The notes under the pieces are model-generated. The model worked only from the letters and a program-made list of their open reading frames with translations. It searched no databases and was not told the DNA's origin. Below are positions 31,069-41,801 of a stretch of 64,000 bases of DNA, piece after piece. How positions within the stretch are numbered: position 1 is the stretch's first letter; each line of letters begins with the position of its first letter. The position numbers and the translations under genes are program-made. The stretch covers positions 1-64,000 of the forward strand of contig CADEDN010000016.1 in assembly GCA_902826095.1 (NCBI GenBank). The letters are read 5' to 3'. The stretch comes from an uncultured Alphaproteobacteria bacterium. GTDB lineage: Bacteria > Pseudomonadota > Alphaproteobacteria > Caulobacterales > Parvularculaceae.

Positions 31069-31353
31069 CTAGTTCTGCGGCTCTTCCGCGGCCGCGTCGT
31101 CCGCGGTGTCATCGACGGCGTCGACAACGTCATCGACGACATCGCCAGTCGCATCCGCCGCATCGTCAACGACATCGACTGTCGCGTCGACCGCGTCGTC
31201 CACCGTCACGGCGGCGTCATCCGCCTTGCCCGGCATGTGGCTCATCGCCTTGTCCTTGACGCCGAGCAGCATGTCTTTGCCGCCAGGCGCGTAAAACCAA
31301 ACGCCCGCCAGCGCCGCCGCAACGACGATCAGAAAAACCAATAAACGACCCAT
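31069..31353 (-). CDS. Small membrane-anchored acidic repeat protein
   Basis: 94 aa, unrecognised family. Residues 4-24 (LLVFLIVVAAALAGVWFYA) form one membrane helix or uncleaved signal; residues 30-45 hold a KDMLLGVKDKAMSHMPGK linker; residues 48-90 are a low-complexity Asp/Val/Ala tract of imperfect repeats such as VDDAVDA, VDVVDDAADA and VDDVVDAVDD, with heptad- or 11-residue spacing suggesting an amphipathic helix. ATG at 31353 follows GGAG. Probably faces the periplasm. A cation-binding or spacer role is conceivable but not shown. Confidence 0.65.
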   Translation of the reverse strand: MGRLLVFLIVVAAALAGVWFYAPGGKDMLLGVKDKAMSHMPGKADDAAVTVDDAVDATVDVVDDAADATGDVVDDVVDAVDDTADDAAAEEPQN

Positions 31354-31638
31354 AACCCGCTCCGAAAAAACGCCGCTCACGGCGGCTCCTTTGGCATTCG
31401 CGGGTCTTCCCCAGTCTCCCGCGCCCCGCCGGGACCCTAGCCGATCCCGTCGCGACTTGAAATGGGGCCGAGGGAACGCCGCCGGTTGGCGGAAAATGCC
31501 GCCTTCAAGGCGGTTCTGCTCAATGGCATTCAAGGAATTGCGGCGTTTCGCGCATCCGGCGCTTGTGGGTGCGACAATTTTCCGCCCATCGGGCGAATCA
31601 GATCGCTGACTGTCGCCTCGCTGACGGTCGCCGGCGGC
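31354..31638. promoter_or_regulatory. Upstream region of the acidic-repeat gene
   Basis: 285 bp between the acidic-repeat gene and the end of the reductase gene, both on the minus strand. No gene is supported. A short hairpin CCGCC/GGCGG around TTCAA lies at 31499-31513. The promoter of the small gene should be near its left end, but no boxes stand out. Confidence 0.35.
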
Positions 31639-33859
<2,221 letters not shown>

Positions 33860-33916
33860 GGACAACTCTTTCCACTACTGCTCGTCGGCAGGCGAGCGTG
33901 AGAATCCGGGGCGACC

Positions 33917-34912
33917 TCACGCCACCATCAGCACCGCTTTGCCTTGCACCTGCCGGCCCTCGACGAGCTTTAGCGCCTCCGCCGCTTTCTCAAGCGGGAA
34001 GCGGGCGGTGACGCGCGGGCGGATCTTGCCTTCCGTGTACCAACGAAGGAGTTCCGCTACGTGTTCGGCGTGGCGTTTTGGGTCGCGCATGGTGAAGGCG
34101 CCCCAGAAGACGCCGACGATCTGACAGCTTTTCAGCAATGTCAGGTTCAGCGGCAGTTTCGGGATGCCGGCGGGGAAGCCGACCACCAGAAATCGTCCCT
34201 CCCAGGCGAGCGCTCTGACCGCGGGCTCCGCGTAGTCGCCGCCGACGGCGTCGTAGACGACGTTGGCGCCGTCGCCGCCACAGGCCTGTTTGATCTGGCC
34301 GGAGAGGATCTTCTGACCGTCCTTGTCGATGTCTTTGGGATAGATGACGAAGTCGTCCGCGCCGAGATCGCGCGCAAAGGCGGCTTTCTCGGGCGAGGAG
34401 ACGCCGGCGACGACTTTCGCACCCATCGCCTTGCCGATCTCGATCGCCGCCGCGCCGACGCCGCCTGCCGCGCCGAGAATGAACAACGACTCGCCGGGCT
34501 TAAGGTGCGCGCGGTCCTTGAGCGCGTAATGCGACGTTCCATAGGTCATCAGGAATCCGGCCGCTTCGTCGAAGGGCATGGCGTCCGGAATTTTGACCGC
34601 CGCCTTCGCATCGACGACGAGGTCAGTCGCGTAGCCGCCATGCAGGGTCATCGCGAGCACGCGGTCGCCCTTCTTCAGCGATGTGACGCCGGCGCCGACG
34701 GCGTCGACGACGCCTGCGACCTCGCCGCCTGGCGCGAACGGCCGCGGCGGTCGGAACTGATACATGTCGCGGATGATGAGCGTGTCCGGGAAATTGACGC
34801 CCGCCGCTTTCACGGCCACGCGAATCTGGCCGGCGCCGGGTTCGGGCGTCAGCTGTTCAACCAGTTTCAGCGTTTCGGGGCCGCCAGGCTCGACGCTCAT
34901 CATCGCTTTCAT
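33917..34912 (-). CDS. NADPH:quinone oxidoreductase (zinc-less MDR family)
   Basis: 331 aa medium-chain dehydrogenase/reductase. GroES-like N-terminal half with AAGVNFPDTLII and PGGEVAGVV; Rossmann half with LGAAGGVGAAAIEIGKAMGA for NADPH. The zinc-binding cysteines of alcohol dehydrogenases are absent, so it fits quinone or enoyl reductases. Cytoplasmic. No pathway context is given by neighbours. Confidence 0.9.
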   Translation of the reverse strand: MKAMMSVEPGGPETLKLVEQLTPEPGAGQIRVAVKAAGVNFPDTLIIRDMYQFRPPRPFAPGGEVAGVVDAVGAGVTSLKKGDRVLAMTLHGGYATDLVVDAKAAVKIPDAMPFDEAAGFLMTYGTSHYALKDRAHLKPGESLFILGAAGGVGAAAIEIGKAMGAKVVAGVSSPEKAAFARDLGADDFVIYPKDIDKDGQKILSGQIKQACGGDGANVVYDAVGGDYAEPAVRALAWEGRFLVVGFPAGIPKLPLNLTLLKSCQIVGVFWGAFTMRDPKRHAEHVAELLRWYTEGKIRPRVTARFPLEKAAEALKLVEGRQVQGKAVLMVA

Positions 34913-35012
34913 CGGATTTCCTGTTCCCTCGGCTTGCGAAAGGCCGCCATCTTACGCATGGTCGGGCGCACTACAACGGCCAGGGGCAGGTCAGGCAATC
35001 GGAGGGAATTTC

Positions 35013-35321
35013 ATGCGTATAATGTTTGCAGCGCTCAGCATCGCCTTGCTCGCTTCATGCGCGACGTCGGCGAAGATGTCGCTGAACGACCGGTTCAAGT
35101 CGATCGGTCTGTCGCCGGAAATGGCCGATTGCATGGTCGATGACCTCAATGACCGGCTGAGCAATGATGATTTGAGGGACCTTGCCGGCTATGCATCGAC
35201 GCTCTCGCGCGCCGATACGCCGGGACAGGCAGTCGACGCCTTGCTCAACTTCGACAATCCGCGCGCCGTCGCCGCGATCGGCAAGGCCGCGTTCTCCTGC
35301 GTCACCGGGTTCATTCGGTGA
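35013..35321 (+). CDS. Small lipoprotein of unknown function
   Basis: 102 aa. Signal with lipobox LASC, lipidated Cys16, then an all-helical mature part (FKSIGLSPEMADCMVDDLNDRL, LRDLAGYAST) with two further cysteines that may form a disulfide. GGAGGG lies six or seven bases before the ATG. The stop overlaps the MFS transporter start (GTGA), so they are coupled and perhaps act together at the inner membrane. Family not recognised. Confidence 0.75.
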   Translation: MRIMFAALSIALLASCATSAKMSLNDRFKSIGLSPEMADCMVDDLNDRLSNDDLRDLAGYASTLSRADTPGQAVDALLNFDNPRAVAAIGKAAFSCVTGFIR

Positions 35322-36628
35322 CGGATACGACGGCGGCGACGCCGTCCGCGGGGCAGACGGTCGCGAAGGCCGACAATTACAAATGGTATGTCCTGACGAT
35401 CCTGACGGTCGTCTACACTTTCAATTTTGTCGACCGTCAGATCATCGCGATCGTCTCACCGGCGATCAAGGAAGACCTCGGCCTGTCGGATTCGATGCTG
35501 GGCCTATTGAAAGGGCTCGCCTTCGCGGTTCTCTACACGACGCTTGGCATTCCGATCGCGTGTGCGGCCGACCGCTGGAACCGCGTCAATATCGTTACGA
35601 TCGCGCTCGCCGTCTGGTCGGCTTTCACGGCGCTCTCAGGATTTGCGCAAAACGCGATTCAGCTGGCGCTCGCGCGCGTCGGGGTCGGCATCGGCGAGGC
35701 GGGCGGATCGCCGCCGTCGCACTCGATTATCTCGGACTATTTCCCGAAGGACAAACGCTCGACGGCGCTCGCGATTTTTTCTCTCGGGATTCCGTTCGGT
35801 CAAATGCTCGCTTTTCTTGGCGGCGGATGGGTGCTTGAAAATCTCGGCTGGCGCAAGGCGTTCCTGATCGTCGGCCTTCCCGGCATCCTCTTAGCGATCC
35901 TTCTCAAGCTGACAGTCAGGGAGCCGGTTCGCGGCGCTCAAGACAGCGTCAAGGCGCCGGCGGTTTCGTTCGCTGACGGCGCCAGGACGCTGCTCGCGAT
36001 CCCGTCCTTTTGGGGTCTCCTTGTCGCGGCGACGGCGGCTTCCTTCACGGGTTACGGCATCGGGATGTGGGTCGTCGATTTTTATCGCCGCACTTACGAG
36101 CTTACCTATCCGGAAATCACCGTGCCGCTCGGCATTCTTAACGGCGTTGTCTATGGCGTCGGCACCTTTCTCGGCGGCTGGCTGACCGATCGTTTCGGCA
36201 AGGCGTACAAGGGCGCTTACGCCCTGATACCGGGCCTTGGCATGTTGCTGACGATCCCGGCCGGCTGGCTGTCGGTGTGGTCGCCGACGTCTGCCGGCGC
36301 ATTTTTCTGGACGGCGCCATTCCTCATCGGGCTTGGCATTTATCTCGGACCGACCTGGGCGCTGGTGCAGACGCTCGCGCCGCCGTCGATGCGCGCTTTT
36401 TCGGTCGCGTTCATGTTCTTCGTTCTTAACCTGGTCGCGCTCGGCCTCGCGCCGCTTTGGGTCGGCGCCCTGTCCGACTATTTCGCGACGGCGCATGGCG
36501 AGGTGAAGGGATTGCGCCTCGCCTTGACGACGCTCGGCGTCTCAAGCCTAATCGCCGCGATCGCTTATTTCTGGACGGCAAGAAGGCTTCCCGCTGACTG
36601 GGCGAAAGCGACAGGCGGACAAGATTGA
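35318..36628 (+). CDS. MFS transporter, spinster-like
   Basis: 436 aa with twelve predicted helices. The motif NFVDRQIIAIVSPAIKEDLG in helix 1 and GIGEAGGSPPSHSIISDYFP in the helix 4-5 region are typical of spinster-like/ACS-type MFS permeases, whose substrates include lipids, organic acids and aromatic acids. GTG start overlapping the lipoprotein stop. Substrate unknown. Confidence 0.9.
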   Translation: MTDTTAATPSAGQTVAKADNYKWYVLTILTVVYTFNFVDRQIIAIVSPAIKEDLGLSDSMLGLLKGLAFAVLYTTLGIPIACAADRWNRVNIVTIALAVWSAFTALSGFAQNAIQLALARVGVGIGEAGGSPPSHSIISDYFPKDKRSTALAIFSLGIPFGQMLAFLGGGWVLENLGWRKAFLIVGLPGILLAILLKLTVREPVRGAQDSVKAPAVSFADGARTLLAIPSFWGLLVAATAASFTGYGIGMWVVDFYRRTYELTYPEITVPLGILNGVVYGVGTFLGGWLTDRFGKAYKGAYALIPGLGMLLTIPAGWLSVWSPTSAGAFFWTAPFLIGLGIYLGPTWALVQTLAPPSMRAFSVAFMFFVLNLVALGLAPLWVGALSDYFATAHGEVKGLRLALTTLGVSSLIAAIAYFWTARRLPADWAKATGGQD

Positions 36629-36645
36629 ACGGCGGGATTTTGACC

Positions 36646-37173
36646 ATGGTGAAAACGACGAAGAAGAGCAGGGCGAAAAAGGCGGCGACATCATCGTCAG
36701 GGAAAAAGATCGCCAAAAAATCCCCTGCAGGCAATGCCTCGAAAGCAAAATCCGCCGACCTCAAGACCAAACCGACTGCGGTCAGCGTCGACGCCTATAT
36801 CGACAAGGTGGCGAATGAAACGCGCCGCAAGGATGCGCGCACGGCGCTCGCGCTGATGAAAAAGGTCACCGGTCTCGAACCCAAAATGTGGGGCCCGTCG
36901 ATCATCGGCTTTGGCGAGTACCATTATCAATATGAAAGCGGCCGCGAAGGCGACATGTGCATGACCGGCTTTAGCCCGCGCGGGTCGGCGACCGTCTTCT
37001 ACGTGTTGGGCGGCGTCCCCGAGGGCGATGAGCTGTTCAGCCGGCTCGGCAAGTTCTCGATGGGCAAATCCTGCGTCTACGTCAAGAATTTCGCCGATAT
37101 CGACCTTGGCGTGATGGAGAAGATCATCAGGCGATCCGTCGCCTATATGAAAAAGACCTACAAGACCAAATAA
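36646..37173 (+). CDS. DUF1801 domain protein with Lys-rich N-terminus
   Basis: 175 aa. The first 45 residues are Lys/Ala/Ser-rich (KKSRAKKAATSSSGKK) and may bind nucleic acid; the rest (VDAYIDKVANETRRKDARTAL, then PKMWGPSIIGFGEYHYQYESG) is a DUF1801/YdhG-like domain of unknown activity. ATG at 36646 is preferred to a TTG at 36625 that overlaps the transporter stop. A 14-bp perfect hairpin follows the gene. Confidence 0.82.
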   Translation: MVKTTKKSRAKKAATSSSGKKIAKKSPAGNASKAKSADLKTKPTAVSVDAYIDKVANETRRKDARTALALMKKVTGLEPKMWGPSIIGFGEYHYQYESGREGDMCMTGFSPRGSATVFYVLGGVPEGDELFSRLGKFSMGKSCVYVKNFADIDLGVMEKIIRRSVAYMKKTYKTK

Positions 37174-37189
37174 CGCCGTCGCGGAATCA

Positions 37190-37225
37190 AAGCGCCCGCG
37201 GAACGAGGGGATTCCGCGGGCGCTT
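37190..37225 (+). terminator. 14-bp perfect hairpin after the DUF1801 gene
   Basis: AAGCGCCCGCGGAA (37190-37203) is exactly complementary to 37212-37225 with an eight-base loop, starting 17 bp after the stop. There is no T-run, so it may stabilise the 3' end or work with Rho rather than act as a classic terminator. Confidence 0.6.
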
Positions 37226-37426
37226 CGCCCCAGACCCGATTGCAATCGGGCCGACCCTTCAAAATTCGACGGCCTGTTCTCCCTTTATTGGCTCGTCCAT
37301 CCGGCCCGCGCGGTTCAGGACGGGCCAACGCAATCTCGGGATTCAAGATTCCGGCCAGTCTCGCTCGCTTGTTCCGGGACGGGCCGAACCGCTATAGCCG
37401 AGCCTCGCCGTTAACCGATTGACGCC

Positions 37427-39136
37427 ATGACCCGCATCCTGATCACGTCCGCGCTCCCCTACATCAACGGCATCAAGCATCTCGGCAATCTCGTCGGCTC
37501 GATGCTGCCGGCGGATGTCTTCGCGCGTTTCAAGCGGGCGCAAGGGTTCGAGGTTCTGTTCCTGTGCGCAACGGACGAGCACGGGACGCCGGCGGAACTC
37601 GCGGCGCGGGCGGCCGGGCAGACGGTCGAGCGATATTGCGCCGAGCAGCACGAAATCCAGAAAAAAGCCTGCGCCGAATTCGCGCTGTCGTTCGACCATT
37701 TCGGCCGCTCGTCAAATCCGCAGAATGAACGCCTCACCCAGCATTTCGCCGAGGCGCTCGAAAAGAACGGCCTTATCGAGGAGCGTGTCGATCGCCAGAT
37801 CTATTCGATCGACGATCAGCGTTTCCTCCCTGACCGCTATGTCGAAGGAACCTGCCCGCACTGCGCCTATGAAAAGGCGAGGGGCGACCAGTGCGACAAT
37901 TGCGGGCGCCTTCTCGATCCGATCGAGCTCAAGAATCCCTATTCATCGATTTCGGGCTCTCGCAATGTCGAGATGCGCGAGACGCGGCACCTCTACCTCC
38001 TGCAGTCGAAATTGCAGGCGACGATCGCCGACTGGGTCGCGTCGAAGCCTGAATGGCCGGCGCTGACGAAGTCGATCGCCGGCAAATGGATCAAGGAGGG
38101 ATTGCAGGACCGCTCGATCACGCGTGATCTCTATTGGGGCGTGCCGGTCGAAGTCGGCGGCCGCCCACGCCCTGGTTTCGAGGCGAAGGTTTTCTACGTC
38201 TGGTTCGACGCGCCGATCGAATATATCGCATGCACGGAGGAGTGGGAGGCGGCCGGCAAGGGCAAGGGCTGGCGCTCCTGGTGGCGGCTCGATGAGGGCG
38301 CGGCGGATGTCCGCTATCTCCAGTTCATGGGGAAGGACAATGTCGCCTTCCACACCGTCTCATTCCCGGTGACGATCCTCGGCTCGAAGGAGCCGTGGAA
38401 AACCGTCGACACCTTGAAGGCGCTGAACTGGCTCACCTGGTACGGCGGCAAATTCTCGACAAGCGAGAAGCGCGGCATTTTCATGGACCAGGCGCTGGAG
38501 CTCCTGCCGGCCGATTATTGGCGCTGGCATTTGATGGCGAACGCGCCGGAATCCGACGACGCCTCCTTCACCCTTGAGCATTTCGCCGGCGTCGTGAACA
38601 AGGACCTCGCCGACGTTCTCGGCAATTTCGTTAACCGTATCACGCGCTTTTGCGCCTCGAAATTCGGGCAGGAGGTTCCGGCCGCGGGCCGGTATGGCGA
38701 GGTTGAAGAAAAACTGATCGCCGATCTCGATGAGAAAATTGCGGCCTATACAGCAGCGCTCGAAGCGATGGAGTTCCGCAAGGCCTGTGCGGAACTGCGC
38801 GGCATCTGGGTCGCGGGGAACGAATATCTGCAGATCGCCGCGCCGTGGACCGTATTCAAGACCGATCCTGATCGCGCCGCGGCGGGTGTGCGGGCGGGGA
38901 TGAACCTCATCGTCCTTTTCGCCGCGCTCTCGGCGCCGGTGATCCCGCACACGGCGGAGAAGATGTTCGCCGTTTTCGGCCTTGATCCGAAAGAAGCGGG
39001 CAAATGGCCGACTTCCGCGAAAGCGGCGCTGGAAGCGCTAAAGCCCGGCCGAAATTTCACGCTGCCCGACGTGCTGTTCAAGAAGATCGAGGACGAGCAG
39101 GTTGCGGAATGGCGGGAGAAATTCGGGGCGGAGTGA
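37427..39136 (+). CDS. metG: Methionyl-tRNA synthetase
   Basis: 569 aa class I synthetase. N-terminal [19 protein letters not shown] holds the HIGH-equivalent HLGN; a zinc knuckle CPHC...CDNC lies near residues 144-162; the KMSKS-equivalent is KFSTSEKRG near residue 345; the anticodon-binding helical domain follows. No C-terminal EMAP-like domain, as usual in this MetRS group. Cytoplasmic, essential, charges Met and initiator tRNA. ATG at 37427; the 200 bp before it after the hairpin probably hold its promoter. Confidence 0.96.
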   Translation: MTRILITSALPYINGIKHLGNLVGSMLPADVFARFKRAQGFEVLFLCATDEHGTPAELAARAAGQTVERYCAEQHEIQKKACAEFALSFDHFGRSSNPQNERLTQHFAEALEKNGLIEERVDRQIYSIDDQRFLPDRYVEGTCPHCAYEKARGDQCDNCGRLLDPIELKNPYSSISGSRNVEMRETRHLYLLQSKLQATIADWVASKPEWPALTKSIAGKWIKEGLQDRSITRDLYWGVPVEVGGRPRPGFEAKVFYVWFDAPIEYIACTEEWEAAGKGKGWRSWWRLDEGAADVRYLQFMGKDNVAFHTVSFPVTILGSKEPWKTVDTLKALNWLTWYGGKFSTSEKRGIFMDQALELLPADYWRWHLMANAPESDDASFTLEHFAGVVNKDLADVLGNFVNRITRFCASKFGQEVPAAGRYGEVEEKLIADLDEKIAAYTAALEAMEFRKACAELRGIWVAGNEYLQIAAPWTVFKTDPDRAAAGVRAGMNLIVLFAALSAPVIPHTAEKMFAVFGLDPKEAGKWPTSAKAALEALKPGRNFTLPDVLFKKIEDEQVAEWREKFGAE

Positions 39137-39213
39137 GGCTGCTGCGACGGCGCCGTCCTGAAATAGCTGGCAATTCACGGCTTGAATTATTCGACGGGCA
39201 GCCTTACATTTGG

Positions 39214-39230
39214 CCTTACTAAAAGTAAGG
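39214..39230. promoter_or_regulatory. Palindromic operator candidate of the toxin-antitoxin pair
   Basis: CCTTACT (39214-39220), AAA, AGTAAGG (39224-39230): a perfect 7+7 palindrome ending nine bases before the antitoxin ATG, with another CCTTAC at 39202-39207. Its position suits autorepression by the AbrB-type antitoxin; AAGG also serves as the ribosome site. Confidence 0.6.
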
Positions 39231-39239
39231 ATATGTTCC

Positions 39240-39479
39240 ATGAGCGCCGCGACGCTGACATCAAAGGGCCAGCTGACGCTTCCGAAGGAGGTTCGCGCCG
39301 CGCTAGGCGTCGGCCCCGGAGATCGCGTTGATTTCGTGCGCATGGCGGACGGGAATTTCGCGGTCATCCCGGCGACGATGCCGGTCAAGCGCTTGAAGGG
39401 AATCCTGAAGAAGCCGGCGAGGCCGGTTTCTCTCGAAGCGATGGAGAAGGCGATCCTTTCTGGAGCGAAAGGCGCTTGA
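39240..39479 (+). CDS. AbrB/MazE-family antitoxin
   Basis: 79 aa. The N-terminal SKGQLTLPKEVRAALGVGPGDRVDFV is a swapped-hairpin AbrB DNA-binding domain; the C-terminal 35 residues (LKGILKKPARPVSLEAMEKAI) would wrap the toxin. ATG at 39240 just after a palindrome. It overlaps the PIN toxin start by TTGA, the usual order of antitoxin then toxin. Confidence 0.88.
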   Translation: MSAATLTSKGQLTLPKEVRAALGVGPGDRVDFVRMADGNFAVIPATMPVKRLKGILKKPARPVSLEAMEKAILSGAKGA

Positions 39480-39874
39480 TCGGCCTCGACACCAACGTCA
39501 TCGTGCGCTTTCTCGCGCAAGATGATGAAGTCCAGTCGCCGCTCGCGGCTCGACTCGTTTCCCGATTGTCACGTGACAGTCCGGGATTTGTCAGTCTGGT
39601 TGTTCTCGCGGAGGTGAGCTGGGTTCTGGCCCGCGCCTACAAGTCGCCTCGGGCGGAATTGTCGGCCGCGATCGAAGGGCTCTTGAGGTCGGCGGAGCTG
39701 AAGATTGAGAATGCGGAGGCGGCGTGGCGGGCCTTGGGCGTCTATCAGGCGAGCAGGTCGGCGGAGTTCGCCGATGCGCTGATCGCTGAAATTGCGGCGC
39801 TTGAAGGCGTCACCCAAACCTTGACCTTCGATCGCCGTGCGGCGTCAGAGGCTGGAATGAAACTATTGGCGTGA
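39476..39874 (+). CDS. PIN-domain toxin (VapC-like ribonuclease)
   Basis: 132 aa. Acidic active-site residues lie in GLDTNVIVRFL (Asp5), VVLAEVSWVL (Glu), EFADALIAEIA (Asp) and LTFDRRAA (Asp), the full PIN set, so the nuclease looks intact. TTG start overlapping the antitoxin stop by four bases. Pairing a PIN toxin with an AbrB-type antitoxin is a common VapBC arrangement. Targets, probably tRNA or rRNA, are unknown. Confidence 0.88.
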   Translation: MIGLDTNVIVRFLAQDDEVQSPLAARLVSRLSRDSPGFVSLVVLAEVSWVLARAYKSPRAELSAAIEGLLRSAELKIENAEAAWRALGVYQASRSAEFADALIAEIAALEGVTQTLTFDRRAASEAGMKLLA

Positions 39875-39958
39875 CGCGAAATCCAGTCACAAGTCTGGAG
39901 GTTGGTCGTATGCCAGGCTGGCGCGAAGGATGAGCAGCGTAAACGAAGGACATGACCG

Positions 39959-40744
39959 ATGAAATCCCTCTTCTCCCTCGAAAATCGCACGGCGCTCATC
40001 ACCGGCGGCTCGCGCGGCATCGGCAAAATGATCGCGCGCGGGTTCCTTGAGCATGGCGCTCGGGTCTACATCTCCGCGCGCAAGGCCGACCAGTGCGAGG
40101 CGGCGGCGGAGGAGCTGTCGCGATACGGACACTGCAAGGCGATCCCGCAGGACGTTGCGACGGTCGAGGGCTGCAAGATTCTCGAACGCGCCTACGGCCA
40201 TCATGAATCCTCACTCGACATTCTGGTCAACAACGCCGGCGCCGCCTGGGGCGCCGATTTCGACGAGTTTCCGGAAAGCGGCTGGGACAAGGTGATGGAC
40301 CTCAACGTCAAGTCGCCCTTCTTCCTGACGCAGGCTTTTCACGCCCGCATGAAGGCTGCGGCGAAGAAGGAGAAGCCCGGGAAGGTGATCATGATCGTCT
40401 CGATCGACGGCATCCGCATCAACCCGTGGGAGACTTACTCCTATCAGGCGTCGAAAGCCGCGCTCATTCATCTGACCCGGCGCATGGCGGCGCGACTGAT
40501 CACAGACAACATCTGCGTTTCGGGGGTTGCGCCGGGCGCCTTCGCATCCGAAATGAACCGAGCGGCGCGCGATCACGAAGAGATGGTCGCAAAAATGGTG
40601 CCGGCGGGACGCATTGGAACCGACGAAGACATGGCGGGCGTCGCGGTCTACCTTGCAAGCCGCGCGGGTGATTACGTCGTCGGCGAGACGATCGCCGTCG
40701 ACGGCGGCGTCGCGCATTCCGGATTCGGACATTTTGGAGGTTGA
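39959..40744 (+). CDS. Short-chain dehydrogenase/reductase
   Basis: 261 aa classical SDR. Cofactor motif TGGSRGIGKMIA (near 14), NNAGAAWGADF, catalytic Ser in MIVSIDG, and YSYQASKAA with the YxxxK pair. Residues Arg and Lys after the second strand (SARKAD) favour NADP(H). C-terminal VGETIAVDGGV is typical. Substrate unknown. Followed by a second SDR at once, so one operon. Confidence 0.9.
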   Translation: MKSLFSLENRTALITGGSRGIGKMIARGFLEHGARVYISARKADQCEAAAEELSRYGHCKAIPQDVATVEGCKILERAYGHHESSLDILVNNAGAAWGADFDEFPESGWDKVMDLNVKSPFFLTQAFHARMKAAAKKEKPGKVIMIVSIDGIRINPWETYSYQASKAALIHLTRRMAARLITDNICVSGVAPGAFASEMNRAARDHEEMVAKMVPAGRIGTDEDMAGVAVYLASRAGDYVVGETIAVDGGVAHSGFGHFGG

Positions 40745-40749
40745 CCGCC

Positions 40750-41715
40750 ATGACCGATCAAAAACCGATCAATTCGCCCTTCCACGCCAAATCAACCGCC
40801 GCCGAGGTCATCAAAGGCGTCGATCTTTCCGGCAAATTCGTGATTGTCACCGGCGGCCATTCCGGCATTGGCGTCGAAACGGTCAGGGCGCTTGCCGGCG
40901 CCGGCGCTGAAATTCTCGTGCCGGCGCGCAATGCGTTCAAAGCGAAGGAAGCGATCGCCGGAATTGCGGGAAAAATATCGGTCGCGTCGATGGATCTCGC
41001 GGATCTTCAAAGCGTCCGCAAATTCGCGGGCGAAGTGAAGGCGTCGAGGAAGGCGTTACACCTTCTGATCAACAACGCCGGCATCATGGCCTGTCCTGAA
41101 ATGCGCGCCGGGCCGGGCTGGGAGCTGCAATTCGCGACCAATCACATCGGCCACTTCGTGCTGACGACCGAGCTTGCGCCGCTATTGAAGGCCGTGAACG
41201 GCGCAAGTGTCGTCTGCCTTTCGTCGACCGCGCACAAGATGAGCGCCATCCGCTGGCATGACATCCATTTCGTCAAGGAGCCCTATCAGAAATGGACCGC
41301 CTACGGACAGTCGAAGACCGCGAACGCGCTTTTCGCGCGCGATCTCGACCGCCGGCTGAAGGGCGAGGGCGTTCGCGCCTTTTCGGTTCATCCGGGCGGA
41401 ATCATGACGCCGCTGCAACGCCATCTGCAGCTTGAGGAAATGGTCGCCGCCGGCTGGCTCAATGAGAAGGGCGAGCCCACGGAAATGGCGAAGGGGCTCT
41501 TCAAGACGCCGGAGCAGGGCGCCTCGACGACGGTTTTCGCCGCGACGAGCCGGCTCCTGGACGGTGAAGGCGGCGTTTACTGCGAGGACTGCAACATCGC
41601 CCAACTCGGCGGAGCCGACGCGCCGCGCTGGGCGATGGTCGAGCCGCATGCCTGCGACCCGGAGCAGGCGGCGCGGCTTTGGACCGAGACGGAGACGATG
41701 CTGGCGCGCGCTTAG
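40750..41715 (+). CDS. Short-chain dehydrogenase, WWOX/retinol-dehydrogenase-like
   Basis: 321 aa. Motifs TGGHSGIGVETVRAL, NNAGIMACPE, ATNHIGHFVLT, LSSTAHKM and YGQSKTANALFA define the extended RDH/WWOX-like SDR group. ATG at 40750 has GGAGG nine bases upstream; a TTG overlapping the previous stop is an alternative. Follows the other SDR with no gap. The C-terminal part (YCEDCNIAQ) carries two Cys. The stop is within family 2 repeat copy 2 sequence. Confidence 0.9.
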   Translation: MTDQKPINSPFHAKSTAAEVIKGVDLSGKFVIVTGGHSGIGVETVRALAGAGAEILVPARNAFKAKEAIAGIAGKISVASMDLADLQSVRKFAGEVKASRKALHLLINNAGIMACPEMRAGPGWELQFATNHIGHFVLTTELAPLLKAVNGASVVCLSSTAHKMSAIRWHDIHFVKEPYQKWTAYGQSKTANALFARDLDRRLKGEGVRAFSVHPGGIMTPLQRHLQLEEMVAAGWLNEKGEPTEMAKGLFKTPEQGASTTVFAATSRLLDGEGGVYCEDCNIAQLGGADAPRWAMVEPHACDPEQAARLWTETETMLARA

Positions 41716-41716
41716 C

Positions 41717-41761
41717 GCGGGTTGCAGCGAAAGCGGATCCCGGTCTCGCGTCGCAACGCGC
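41717..41761. repeat. Repeat family 2, copy 2
   Basis: Begins two bases after the SDR stop. Of 41 bases starting GCGGGTTGCAGCGAAAG, 39 match 7989-8029. GTTGC pairs with GCAAC and the outer GCGC arms pair across a two-base bulge. Its right end GCAACGCGCTGTAGCG also matches 8079-8094 next to shc. Again between convergent genes. Confidence 0.75.
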
Positions 41762-41801
41762 TGTAGCGCCGCGGGCGCGAATTCTAGCGGGCGGGCCAAT
41801 C

